Source: Fratercula arctica (Eukaryota > Chordata > Aves > Charadriiformes > Alcidae). From it: a stretch of DNA of 64,000 nt. The notes under the pieces were generated by a model. The model had not been told where the DNA came from. It saw only the letters and a program-made list of their open reading frames with translations, and ran no database searches. The stretch lies in NCBI GenBank assembly GCA_947846985.1, contig CANTUZ010000002.1:154809889-154873888 (forward strand), read 5' to 3'. Below are positions 12,841 to 23,670 of the stretch, piece by piece; position 1 is the first letter of the stretch; each line of letters starts with the position of its first letter. A program made the translations under genes and the position numbers.

Positions 12841-13413
12841 AGACACTACACAGCTTAGCGTCATTGGTAAACTTGCTGAGGGTCTTCTCTCTCCTGCTGT
12901 CCATGCCACCAAAAAAGATGTTAAACAGCACTGTTCCCAGTACCGACCCCTGAGGAATGCCACGCGTCAGGGTCTCCACTTGGACATCAAGCTGTTGACC
13001 ATAACCCTTTGAGTGCAGCCATCCAGCCAATTCCTTATTCACTGAGTGGTCCATCCATCAAATCCATGTCTCTCCAGTTTAGAGAGCAGGATGTCATGTG
13101 GGACAGCGTCAAATGCTTTGCACAACTCCAGTTACATGATGTCAGTTGCTCTTCCCTTATCCACCAAATGCTGTAACATCATCATAGAAGGCCACCAAAT
13201 TTGTCAGACATGATTTGCCCTTAGTGAAGCCATCTTGGCTGTCACCAATCACCTCCTTATTTCCTATGTGCCTTAGCAGAATTTCCAACACCTGCTCCAT
13301 GATATTACCAGGCACAGAGGTAAGACTGACTGGACTGTAGTTCCCTGGGTCTTCCTTTTCTTCTTTTTAAAAATGGGGGTTATGTTTTCCCTTTTTCAGT
13401 CAGTGAGAACTTC
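12841..13413 (-). pseudogene. CR1 ORF2 reverse-transcriptase domain remnant
   Basis: Minus-strand translation shows the core of a CR1-type reverse transcriptase. A segment reading [15 protein letters not shown] around 13340 comes first, then the [15 protein letters not shown] motif near 13210, [12 protein letters not shown] near 13100, GIPQGSVLG near 12945, and KFTNDAKLC at about 12855-12875. The last is the position of the catalytic F-x-D-D box of this family. Here the first aspartate is Asn (FTND), so the active site is lost. In-frame stops and at least one frame change occur between the VPHDIL and PQGSVLG segments. In life the protein copies the element's own RNA into DNA at the nicked target. 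This copy is dead. Assignment to CR1 is firm from the ordered motifs. Confidence 0.9.
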
Positions 13414-13418
13414 ACCAG
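13414..13418. repeat. Target-site duplication (left copy), ACCAG
   Basis: ACCAG directly precedes the LTR terminus TGTTGTGG and is repeated exactly at 14018-14022, after the other terminus. Removing one copy together with the LTR restores a continuous CR1 sequence. Confidence 0.9.
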
Positions 13419-13533
13419 TGTTGTGGTTTGGGTTGGCCAATGACGAGATGACAGAGGCTCTCCCCCACCTCTCGTTCCAAGGAGAGGAAGAAGAGAGATA
13501 AAGAGATTTATGAGTTTAGAAAAACTAAACTAC

Positions 13534-13539
13534 TTTAAT
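13534..13539 (-). promoter_or_regulatory. LTR polyadenylation-type signal ATTAAA
   Basis: ATTAAA on the minus strand, about 250 nt downstream of the probable LTR cap site, which fits the end of an R region. Activity is not implied. Confidence 0.5.
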
Positions 13540-13757
13540 AAAATATTAATAATTAAATAAGGAAACAATGAAATAGATCAATATATAAAAATGTGCACAA
13601 AACCATACCAAGTTCCCAGGAAGATGTCACCAACAGGCACTGGGGAAGTTCCAGACTGGACTCAGTGACAAAAGGAAACTGGAACACACTGACCGGGATC
13701 AAAATGCAGATGAACTGATGGGGTCCTCCTCAGACATCAGCCACTGAAGAGAGAGAG

Positions 13758-13787
13758 CCACTAGAGAAGAGCCCACTAGAGAAGAGC
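13758..13787 (-). repeat. 15-bp perfect tandem repeat inside the LTR
   Basis: CCACTAGAGAAGAGC occurs twice, head to tail (13758-13772 and 13773-13787), 30-60 nt downstream of the LTR TATA box on the minus strand. Confidence 0.9.
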
Positions 13788-13812
13788 CAACCTGACTCCT
13801 TTGATCCCTGAG

Positions 13813-13820
13813 CTTTTATA
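13813..13820 (-). promoter_or_regulatory. LTR TATA box, TATAAAAG
   Basis: A canonical TATAAAAG on the minus strand, well placed inside the LTR to drive transcription leftward into the 3' part of the host CR1. This is inferred from position and motif only. Confidence 0.65.
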
Positions 13821-14017
13821 CTGAGCATGGCAGATGGGATGGAATACCCTACTGGTCAGTTTGGATCACCTGACATGTCCCCTCCTCCCCACAGGTGCAA
13901 CCCCTCCACAGGGTAAACACCCAAGTCAACTGACCCTGGTTGCCACAGCAACAAGTGTGAGCAAGAGCATCTCTCAGAGAACAGAAAGTTAGCTCTGCTC
14001 CACCCCAAACCAGGACA

Positions 14018-14022
14018 ACCAG
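14018..14022. repeat. Target-site duplication (right copy), ACCAG
   Basis: Exact repeat of 13414-13418 on the other side of the LTR. CR1 homology resumes immediately after it. Confidence 0.9.
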
Positions 14023-15090
14023 ACTGCTACAACTTATCAAATATGAGGGAGAGCAGTTTGGCAATTTCATCCTCCAATTCCCTCAGGACCCATGGATGCA
14101 TCTCATCATGTCCCATGGGCTTGCACACCTTCAGGTTCCTTAGATGATCTTGAATTTTATCTTCTCCTACAGTGGGCAGTTCCTTATTCTCCCAGTCCTT
14201 GCCTTTGCCGTCTGTGACTTGGGCGGTGTGGCTAGAGGCCTTGCTGGTGAAGGTTGAGGCAAAAAAGTCATTGAGTGCCTCAGCCTTCTCTGCATCACAG
14301 GGAACCAGGTCTCCCGTTTCCTTCTGGAGGGGATCTATATTTTCCCTAGTCTTCTTTTTATCGCCGACATACGTATAGAAGCTTTTCTTGTATAGAAGCC
14401 ACCCGTCCTTGCTTCCACCCTCTGTAGGCTTCCTTTTTCTGTTTGAGTTTGTCCAGGGGCTCCTTGTTCATCCATGTAGGCCTCCTGGCTTTTTTGCCTG
14501 ACTTCATCTTTGTTGGGATGCATCACTTCTGAGCTTGGAGGAGGTGATCCCAGCTTTCTTGGGCCCCTCTTCCTTCTAGGGCTTTGTACCATGGTACTGT
14601 ACCAAGCAGGTCCAGGGTAGTAAGCTTGATGTGTGCCCACCTCACTAACCTCAGGATCTTGAACTCCACCATCTCACGGTCACTGCAGCCAAGGCTGCTC
14701 TTGAGCTTCCCATTTCCCACCAGCCCCTCCTTGTTGGTGAGAACAAGGTCCAGCAGGCACATCTCCTCATTGGCTTTTCTATCACTTGGAGAAGGAAGTT
14801 ATCATTGACGCATTCCAGGAACCTCCTGGATTGCTTATGCCTCACTGTGCTGTCCCTCCAACAGATATCAGGGTGGTTGAAGTCCCCCCGCGAGGACCAA
14901 GGCTTGTGAATGTGAGGCTGCTCATATCTTTTTATAGAGGGCCTCATCTGCTCGGTCTTCCTGGTCAGGTGGCCTGTAGCAGACCCCCACTGGAACATCA
15001 CCTGTCCCTGTCCTCCCTTTAAGTTCTCAGTCAGCTCCTCATCCATCCTCAGGCAGAGTTCCATGCACTTCAGCTGGTCACTGACAACTA
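14023..15090 (-). pseudogene. CR1 ORF2 endonuclease and linker remnant
   Basis: Minus-strand translation gives the distal part of the CR1 apurinic-like endonuclease. GDFNHPDICW is at 14858-14887, followed by HKQSRRFLECVNDNFLLQ. After a frame change come LDLVLTNKEGLVGN and SLGCSDREMVEFKILR (about 14660-14760), and then the linker toward the RT domain (ALEGRGAQESW near 14560; [11 protein letters not shown] at the LTR edge). In CR1-type elements this enzyme nicks the target to prime reverse transcription. Here the frame changes at least twice and an internal deletion removes linker sequence around 14385-14400. It belongs to the same element as the RT block at 12841-13413 and has the same strand and order. 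Confidence 0.9.
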
Positions 15091-18000
15091 CATGATGTTC
15101 ACCCAGCTATGACCCTTCAAAGCTTGCCTGAGTTTGATGAGACTTAAATTCTGGTGTGGTTTCCTGGGAACCTCACCCACAAAATTTCTGAAACTGCCTA
15201 CATGAAGCATTTTAAACCCAAAGCTAATGGAATGTGTTTTGAGAAGTATTAATATGTCATGATTCGTTCTCATTAAAACTCTTTCACAGTATTTTTCCCA
15301 GTTGTGTCACTCTCAACTTTCCGTGTTTCTTAAATACTTGGTTTCTTCCTACTTCTGTGCTGCCTTGGCTTCTTAAACTATCTGCTTTTGAAGTACCTTT
15401 TTTTTTCCTAGTAAATAAACCCAAAATTTAAATAATGATTAAACAATAATTCACTAAAGAAGACAGTAGTGGCATGTTGACTCAAATGTGAGTTTATTTT
15501 CCATAATAAAATATATCAATATTTATCCTTATTTAAAGCACAATTTTCTCATATAATAGAGTCAATAATAAGGGAACTATCTATCTTAGAAATATATAAG
15601 ATGCCATTTTTCATTGTCTGGAGATTGCAAAGCTGAGAAATATTGTAACTGCTGCTATATGAGCATAGCTCTTGAGTCAGCTTCGATAGGGAGACATGAG
15701 ATTTTTCCATTAATCATTCTTTTACTGCTACTCGGTTTCAGCCATTAACGTGTAATGCCCAGAAGGCTTACAGCACAGCGAATTCAACTGCTGCCAGTGT
15801 AAAATCACCAATAAGAAGCTGGGATTTTTTTAAAAGGTCTGTAGCAATTTGCAGAGGTTTTTAACAGCAGAATCCAGAAGGTAAATAACTCTTAAAGGTT
15901 TTGAAACTTGTGAAACTAGGTATAAATTCTCAGTATGAATATTGATAACATTATTACAATGCCTTGTAAAAAGATGCTTACAGTCAAAGCCTTACTGCTT
16001 TTCAATACCGATGAAGCCAGCAGTGGCCTTGAATCAAAACCCTACACCTCTGCAGCTTGAAATAATGAGATATTAAAAATGCAGCTCTCATTGTCGATCT
16101 TTGCTCTCTTCTAAACTTCAGGTTAATTTTGCCTCATGGATTGAAGCCTTACATTTACAGCCTGACCATCCAGGGAAGGAAAAGTACATAGCCCTGCAAA
16201 TGTCATTGCTTCATACTTCTCAGCACACCAGGGCAGACACATAATTTTAAACAACTCAGTTTCTGAATGCTTAGCTGGCCGTTTTTCAAAGGAAAAGAAA
16301 ATCCTTGAATTCAAGAACTGTATATACATATATGTATGTATTTAAGTGCATCAAATTGTTCGTGCATAAGTATTGATGAGTTAGTACTAATCTAAATATC
16401 TAGGTAACTGTAACCACCTGCATCATAGAAAATCATCAATACCTTTCTTGTTTGCTGCCTGGATACCATACAGCTAATAATGGCAGTGCCCTGATCTGAG
16501 GTGAAATCCAGCTCTAAGGAATAGTGGGCAATATTTAGGTGGTATAAAATGGAAATTAAATCTGTTCATAACAGTTTTATGTTTGAGGACTTTGGCAGGA
16601 AAGGATAGCATCTGAAATTGATTCCCTTACATGGGATTGGTCCTCATTCTCCATATGTGGTACAAAACAGCTTACATGGACCCCATGCATAAGCCTGATT
16701 TTCACTGGCTGTGAATTCTGAAACATAACCCAAATAAAAGGACAAGTAACCCCAGATGTCTTGAAATAAATCTAGATTCCCATGCTCCTGGCTACTGTTT
16801 CAAACCAACCAGCCTGTTGGCAGGACCAAAAGTGTATGGTGAATTTGATTTTAAGGTGAATGTTCTCCTTTTTTAACCTAGTTAATTTGTCAGGAGACCT
16901 TTCTGCCGATGGCTATCTTGGGTAGAGATTACATTTCAGTCTGGTTTTAAGTGGAGGCCCCAAATGGCTCTCCCACAGAATATGGAACCAAAAATCTTTC
17001 ATAGATAGAGAGATGACAAGAGACAGCTTAACTTTTATTACATCAAACATCTGCCTGTTTGTTTTGCCAGTGTCCATTGTGGTTTTAGGGACATAAGCAA
17101 ATTCATTTGTTGCAATTCTATGTGATCACTGTGGAATTCTAAAGCTGTTTGCACACATGACCAGTGTGACACTGTAGAAGCGGGTACAAGTCCCCTAATG
17201 TATGGGAGACACCAGCTTCTACCAGGTTTCAATTTGGCTTTCCTTCAACAGGTACATTACTGTCTATCATAGCATCCTCTAACTCTCAGCTTCATCATTT
17301 AATGGGGAAAACTTCCCTGGTTACCACCCAGTTTTCCTAAGCAGATGCAATTATTGGGGCTTATTGCTCATCTTCCTAGGAGTCTGGACTCCGTGCCCAG
17401 CAAAACTGACGCTTCCAAAACTGCACAAAAGAGTGCAATTTTTAAAAGTGGAAGGATTCATACTAGTCCCATGGAAGCTCTCACAGCTGAAAGAAATGTC
17501 TCTGTTACATTGCTGTAAATGCAGCCTGTAGGTTTGCTGCACTTCCCTTCATTGTGGCAGAAAGCTTCTCAGCCCTGTTCACAGCTACACTGGTGCACTT
17601 AAGAAGATACCTGCAGAAGAAACTTGCAACCAGTCACACGCATATGTGAGTGTCCCGTATGTCAGCCTGACAGCCAGATGTGGCACATCTGCAGAACCTG
17701 AGGGAACTCTGACCGCAGCGCAAGGTTTGCATTCTCCCTTGCAGGCTCCAAAGTGGATGCACGCAGCTCCTAGAGGGCAGATTTACTGAGACTTTATAAA
17801 GAAAATCTCCTTTCAGCTCCATCTGGCATGGTGTATGCCATGTGTCACATGCAGGAGGAGAAGCTGTGATGGTTGTTTGGCACTGCTCTTCAGAGCCAGG
17901 CAAGGGAACTCTGTGCCCAGCAGTGTGACAGCTCTGTACCTCCCACGTCTGAGTTCAACATCATGGAGCAGCACAACAGAACAACACACACTGGCTGAAG

Positions 18001-18361
18001 CAACGCCGCCACTCAAATCAGTGTGGCCCTCACACTTACATGTCCTTGCTCCAGTAATCAGGGGGAGAGGATGTGGGGATCAGGGGGTGCTTGCACAGAT
18101 TTCATCCCAAACCCCAGATATGTCACGTGGTCAGCATATGCCACCATAGATCTGCGGCCATGCGGGCCTCACTACAGACAGCAGTGAGTCCTTTTCCTGG
18201 TTATGTGGTTCTCTTCGTCATGTGCATCCATCATCACCTTCCCTTCCCACTTGTTCACCAGTGCCACGGGGTGGAGCCCCCTTAATCAACTATTTTTGTT
18301 TCTAAAGGTCTTAATTTTAGCCTTTACTTTGGCACCGTAACCCTGGCACCATCTGGAGGAC
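15091..18361. other. Unique non-coding sequence, no gene seen
   Basis: No exon, RNA gene or repeat family is recognisable. A 14-bp palindrome of alternating A/T type (ATACATATATGTAT) lies at 16324-16337. Open frames are under 105 codons and are on both strands, as expected by chance. Confidence 0.5.
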
Positions 18362-18640
18362 CTTAGGACAAGAGGAAATGGCCTCAAGTTGCGCCAGGGG
18401 AGGTTTAGACTGGATATTAGGAAAAATTTTTACACTGAAAGGGTTATTAAGCATTGGAACAGGCTGCCCAGGGAAGTGATTGAGGCACCATCCCTGGAGG
18501 TATTTAAAAGACAGGCAGACATAGTGCTTAGAGATATGGTTTAGTGATGGTTTTTGTCAGAGTTAGGTTGATGGTTGGACTAGATGATCTGAAAGGTCCC
18601 TTCCAACCTAGGCATTGCTATGATTCTATGACTCTATGAC
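18362..18640 (+). mobile_element. CR1: CR1 LINE, 5'-truncated, intact 3' end
   Basis: A classic avian CR1 3' end. It contains the last 59 codons of ORF2, a short 3' UTR with GGTTGGACTAGATGATCT and GGTCCCTTCCAACC, and the terminal ATTCTATGACTCTATGA repeat. The lack of stops or frameshifts in the ORF2 part suggests a fairly young copy. The 5' truncation is normal for elements inserted by target-primed reverse transcription. There is no poly(A) tail, as expected for CR1. Confidence 0.95.
18365..18544 (+). pseudogene. CR1 ORF2 C-terminal 59 codons
   Basis: An open frame without a start, ending in TAG at 18542-18544. It begins [20 protein letters not shown] and continues through [18 protein letters not shown] to LRDMV, the conserved C-terminus of CR1 ORF2 downstream of the reverse-transcriptase domain. 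It is uninterrupted over its whole length but carries no catalytic region, so it is an inert fragment. Confidence 0.92.
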
Positions 18641-19569
18641 CTGACGGCAGTGAGTGCTTGGGGCAGCACTGTCTCTGTTGATCATATCCTACTCCCTTGG
18701 GTATAAAATAAAGAACACCACAGGTCCATTTTTATATTAACTTTCACTGGAAGTAGGGACCACTTGCCTGGAAATATTTCCCAAGCAGACAGAAAATTGC
18801 TTGGGTGATCATCTCACTTTAAAAGCTGCCTTCTAAGACAGAAGTTAAGTGAGATCAATTTTGAGGCCACAGCCAGTACAAAGACATAAGTGAGGTGAAG
18901 AAAGCAAAGGTTTAAGAAAAGTGCTAAAGCAAGAACCCTTGTGACCTCTTTTTTTCCCATGCATTTAGTGATGTTTCACTTTTGTTGTTCTGTTATCGGC
19001 AGGATGGTTCATGTGAAATGGGGAGTTGTCAGATCTGACATGGTAATCAGGCGTATGGCTGGAAAAGACATTGTTATAACTTTGGAAAACTATCCCAGAG
19101 AAACATTACCTTGGTGGCTAAGCTGAAGGAAGCATTAGACAAGGGAAGTGGTGTTGTATAAATGAATACAGGCTTTAAAGAAAATCAATGCTCAATCCTT
19201 TCTGTTTTAAAATGAATTGCTAATTTAAATCCAAGAGGAATGTGGTATGATGAGCTGGTCAGAAAAACTTAACTGCTGAAAGCAGGTAATTCTGGCATTG
19301 GCTCTAGAAGACAACTTTTCTTCTTCCTCCACTTTTCAACTAAAGACACAGTTATTCAGCATCTGTGTTGAAAGTAATAATTCCCTTTTCAATATAAGTG
19401 GGTGGAGAAAAGAAGGGTAAAACAACTCAGATCAGGCCAGGTGACAGAGTGGGAGAGCTGTGAGCTGATGCTGCTGTTGGAGAGGAACCTAAAACCTAGC
19501 ATTTTTGGGGACAAGCTGAGTTCACAGGACAGTTGTTGGCACTTTTCCATTTTAACTGGAAGGAGAAGA
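18641..19569. other. Spacer between two convergent CR1 copies
   Basis: About 930 bp with no recognised gene or repeat. It would form the loop if the flanking CR1 copies paired in a transcript. Confidence 0.5.
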
Positions 19570-19958
19570 TCACAGAATCATAGAAACATTTAGGTTGGAA
19601 AGGACCTTTAAGATCATTCAGTCCAACCATAAAACTAATACTGCAAGTCCACTACTAAACCATGTCTCGAAGTACCACATCTACATGTCTTTTAAATACC
19701 TCCAGGGATGGCGATTCTACCACTTCCCTGGGCAGCCTGTTCCAATGCTTGATAACACTTTTCTTAATATCCAATCTAAACCTCCCTTGGCGCAACTTGA
19801 AGCTGTTTCCTCTTGTCCTATCAGCTGTTACTTGGGAGAAGACACCGACCCCCACCTCGCTACACCCTCCTTTCAGGTAGTTGTAGAGAGCGATAAGGTC
19901 AGACTCTTTTTCTCCAGGCTAAACAACCCCAGCTCCCTCAGCTGCTCCTCAGAGGACT
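19570..19958 (-). mobile_element. CR1: CR1 LINE, 5'-truncated, minus strand
   Basis: Reverse-oriented CR1. The 3' tail is at the left (CACAGAATCATAGAAAC, then TTTAGGTTGGAAAGGACC). The ORF2 C-terminus follows, then more upstream ORF2 sequence at the right ([16 protein letters not shown] near 19910-19955). A deletion of roughly a dozen bases after LFSLEKK breaks the frame relative to the family. The copy points tail to tail with the CR1 at 18362-18640. Confidence 0.95.
19655..19953 (-). pseudogene. CR1 ORF2 C-terminal remnant, frameshifted
   Basis: Minus-strand frames give [16 protein letters not shown], a frame break, then [47 protein letters not shown] and a stop after LRDMV. Compared with the copy at 18365-18544, about five codons are missing between RLDIKK and VIKHWNR (the NFYTER stretch). 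It is the same domain as at 18365-18544 but reaches further upstream, and it is non-functional. Confidence 0.92.
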
Positions 19959-22900
19959 GTTAACGTCCTATGATCTGTGAGAGGCATCAGCTAGTTTCAC
20001 TTCAGCTGAACAATTCTGATACTTACTGTTTTCTTTCTCCTCAACTGCAGATCACCAGACCTTCTGATAAATATGGATGAACATACACCATAGCCTTCCT
20101 TACAAGTAAGCCCTGCCAGCTGTGTGCTAGCATTGTGCAGACTTTCTTGGTTAGGAGTGAGGAAGCTGCCACGGTACCTGGGTGATTCCATGCAGATGCT
20201 CAACACATTGTTTTGTGGGTGGTGTTGAGGCACCAGAAGCACACGTCTGCTTCTAACAGGGGACCGTGGCTTTTAAATACAGTGCATTGGATAGTAACCT
20301 CCATCTCTACTCTTAACTTTTCCTCATGAATAGCGTTTAAACAGGTATCCAAACACGCAGTTAGAACGAAGTAGGCACAGAACGTGGTGATGCCTGATGA
20401 GCTGGAGCCTCGCTCATATTTGTTCAGCCCAAGGGATATGGTTGTCTCTGTGCCCAGGACAGCAGAAAGCAACTAAGCATCCCAGCCAGACCTCCAGCAA
20501 GACACAAAAATCATAAGCAGAGCAGGAGGGGGACTCCCTGCCTTAAACAGAACAAATACAGCATTGAGTAGGTGGTGTCCTGCCCCAAAATGAGGCAAGG
20601 GTTTCCTGATCCCACCTTGTAGGACGTCAGGGGAACAGGGGATGTGATTGCTCACAGAAACAAGACGCCTACTTAAATTGGACTCTCACGTCTCTGTGTG
20701 AGGCAGCATCACACAGCGTGGTCCCAGCCGCCCGCTCAGGGAGAGCCCAGGGCTCCCTCCCACAGCTCCGCACTGCACCAGCAGCGCACTGATCGCCTGC
20801 CCTCTCGACATTAATCCAAGCAAGACCTGGGTAAACATCTTTTGGCATACAGCTTTGCAGACGAGCAAATCTGAGCACATTTGTAAAGTAATTAACTCAC
20901 TGACAAATTGTTTAGATTTGCTTCTCTAATCATAAAAGAACACACAATACAAATAGCACTGGCTTTCTCATTACAGAAATGACCCTGTTGCTATCCACAC
21001 TGTTGTCATTCTGCTAGGCTAGGCTATAACAATTAGAATTTAGAGGCATAATCATCACTCTTCATCCACCCCTCTCAAAGGTAAACTTCTTGGGACAGAT
21101 CCATGGGTTCAGGGAGGCTATTGTAAAAGTGAAGTAAAGCCATGTGTTCAAAGAGTGAGAGAGAGAGCAGAAATCTCTCTACTGGCTTCAAAAACAATTG
21201 GCTCTTCTTTAGTAATAGCTAACACAGACCGATAGTTTTATTATCAGACTTGACTGTCAGTTACTGCAGGAATCAAGCAAAGAGTGTCTCCAGCTTGGAG
21301 GCATCAATACAAAATTATCCAGGTAAAACAGTAGCTTACCAAAAGCAAAATACAGTGTGTATCCACTGGCTTTATTGAATGCAAACACGAACTCAAATAA
21401 CTATCTGGTTAAAAGGAATGGATGGGAAAGGTTGCTATGCAAAATTGAAACTACATTTTCAACCTTTGTTTTGATTGTCTTTCATAAGGTTTTCTATTAT
21501 AAGAGTTCATTTAAGAGTCTTATCTTTCTAGTAAATGGTTGATGTAAAGCTCATTTAAGCTTTTGCATTTATGGGCCAGTTGCCTACTAAAGAGCAGAAT
21601 TAATACAATGCGATCTCCATGTGATTGCTTGTGGGTCAATTTTTGCCATGCTTACTCCTGAAGAATACAATTCATCTGTTGTCACTGGGTCCTGAGTTAC
21701 ATTAAGTTAATAAAAGGCTTTGGTTCCTCCTTACATACTCTTAAGAGAAAGGTTCCTGCTTACGTTCTGCCCCTTGTACTGTTCTTCAGCTTCAAATCCA
21801 TGCTCCATCAGCCAAAAAATTATTGTTAGTATGAAAAGACGGTGCAACACGTATAATTTAAATTGCATGACCATGGCAGAATAGCATTCTTAAATTGAAT
21901 TTTACACTCTGAGCTGTACACAGCATGGTCACTTGTAGTTTGCATCATGTCAGAAGTATACTGTTGAAATTTTTGTGTTACTAATCATACACATCCTTTC
22001 AAAACTTTACTTGCTTTTGAGTTTGGGGAATAGTGGTATGGAGTCCAGGCTTCTTGTGTCCTACAGCTGGAGCCAGTATTTTCTCCCCTCTGTGTTTCCA
22101 CCAAGTTTTATTTAAATTCCACCTCAGAAACTGAGGTCTGAAAAGCAATGAGTTCTGGAGAATTTCATGGGGATCAGAGGGAGAGTGGGGTGTTATTGAA
22201 CAGATAAACAAAAAAGTAACTAATCCACATATTTTTCACCCTATACTGTGCAGAATAGTCCTATTGGGTCTCAGCCAGTACAGGCAAAGTTCAAGAGAAT
22301 AACTCAACATTTCAAAGAGACTGAAACAGTTGTAAAAGTAGAAAGGCTACTAAGCACTACTACTGGATATAGGATACCCATAAATGTATAGATTAAATCA
22401 ATAAGCACCTTTAAAAATCAACTAGAACATTGTCACCAATTACAGCAGACCAGATGTTCAGGCAGACTGGCATAAAAACTGCAGCACAAAGATTTGCAGA
22501 ATGTTAGCAGGGTGTATTGTATCAGAGTCCTTATGTGTAAAAATATATGTGTTTACTAAAACCAGTGCTAAATGAAAGGTGAGTCACCATGTATATACCA
22601 AGATTTAAGCAAACACCTCCTGTATTTGCTGATATGGTCCTAGAACAAGTGGTTCCAATGAGAAAGCAGAAGACGGTATTTCAGATCTATATTTAGTCAT
22701 GAGTCTAATCTGTTTACTCTTCCACCTCAGAGACAGAGTGAGATCAAAATGGTAGATGGGAAATGGCTTTGGTTTACATACAGTGTCAGTTACCTATTAT
22801 TTCACGTGACTTAGTTCTGATCAAAATCCTCTGGTAATGTATGGTACTGAAGGGTCCAAAGAAAAAACAATGGCTAAACCTTACCCTACACCTCTGGAGA

Positions 22901-23624
22901 TGTTCAGATTATAATGTTAACTTGATCTCATCTAAAATTTCAAAAAATTAATTATAGATAATGAAGACAATAAACTATAGAGTTGACATCCCTCTCAAGC
23001 ATTCCTGCCAGATTTACTGTGCTGGTTAACCATTGTTGCACACACGTACTTAACTGCGATAAGAGGCCTTTTTGAAATGTACTGATCACAGTCTCTGAGA
23101 GATAAATCTCTGTGCCCAGCACTGTAATTAACTCTAAGATTTATTAATTTATCAAGACTCCTGAAACAAGCATGTCTAATTGCCCGTCTTTATTAATACA
23201 TTCAAGAATGTTTAACATTTTACTGCCATTTAAACAAGGGTTCTAATAAGATACAGTATCAATTAATGGTCCTGTTAAAACTCAGCTGGTATTTTTACTA
23301 TAGGAGCAGAACTCCGTTACACATTGAACACCATGGAGCAATTGTAAGGTTTGTGGTTTTGTTTGGAAAGGTGCATTGGAATGATACACTGACAAGATTT
23401 TGGCAAGCATCTCCCACAAGACATTCCTTGCTTAAGAGGATGGTAAAAAAAAAAACCAAACACCTTTAATTTTGGGTTTGCCCAGAAAAGGACAATGAAG
23501 GAACAGGAATTCCATTGGTGTGTTTGTCTTTTAAAAGAAATATGCATTTCCAAAGCCCTAAGGACATAAATGCACTACACTGCACTGCTTTTGTTTGGCT
23601 CTTGAAATGTGTTTATCTTCATTA

Positions 23625-23670
23625 TTTTGGTTTTGTTTTGTTTTGTTTTGTTTTGTTTTGTTTTGTTTTT
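23625..23670. repeat. (TTTTG)n microsatellite
   Basis: About eight consecutive TTTTG units with almost no interruption. Confidence 0.95.

Larger units (their letters stand above)
13419..14017 (-). mobile_element. Solo LTR of an avian endogenous retrovirus, 599 bp
   Basis: The element is flanked by the 5-bp duplication ACCAG and has TG...CA ends. On the minus strand it begins TGTCCTGGTTTGGGG and ends CCCAAACCACAACA, an imperfect terminal inverted repeat. A TATAAAAG box lies at 13813-13820, about 197 nt into the LTR. An ATTAAA polyadenylation-type signal lies at 13534-13539, in an AT-rich zone, as expected for a U3-R-U5 layout on the minus strand. A perfect 15-bp tandem repeat (13758-13787) sits 30-60 nt past the TATA box, close to the expected cap site. 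No gag, pol or env sequence is present, so this is a solo LTR left by recombination between the two LTRs of a provirus. The 5-bp duplication and avian context suggest an ERVL- or ERVK-type family, but I cannot name it with certainty. Confidence 0.88.
12841..15090 (-). mobile_element. CR1: CR1 LINE, minus strand, interrupted by a solo LTR
   Basis: A long CR1 non-LTR retrotransposon relic read on the minus strand, from near the middle of the endonuclease domain (right, about 15090) into the reverse-transcriptase active-site region (left, about 12841). The CR1 sequence is in two blocks, 14023-15090 and 12841-13413, separated by a retroviral LTR. Across the LTR the two blocks join exactly at the codons for the conserved WQSGEV-type segment, once one copy of the 5-bp duplication is removed. 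The recognisable 3' part of ORF2 and the octamer tail are missing at the left, so the element is truncated or deleted at that end. A further internal deletion is near 14385-14400, where TATAGAAGC occurs on both sides. Frameshifts and stops make it non-functional. Confidence 0.92.
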
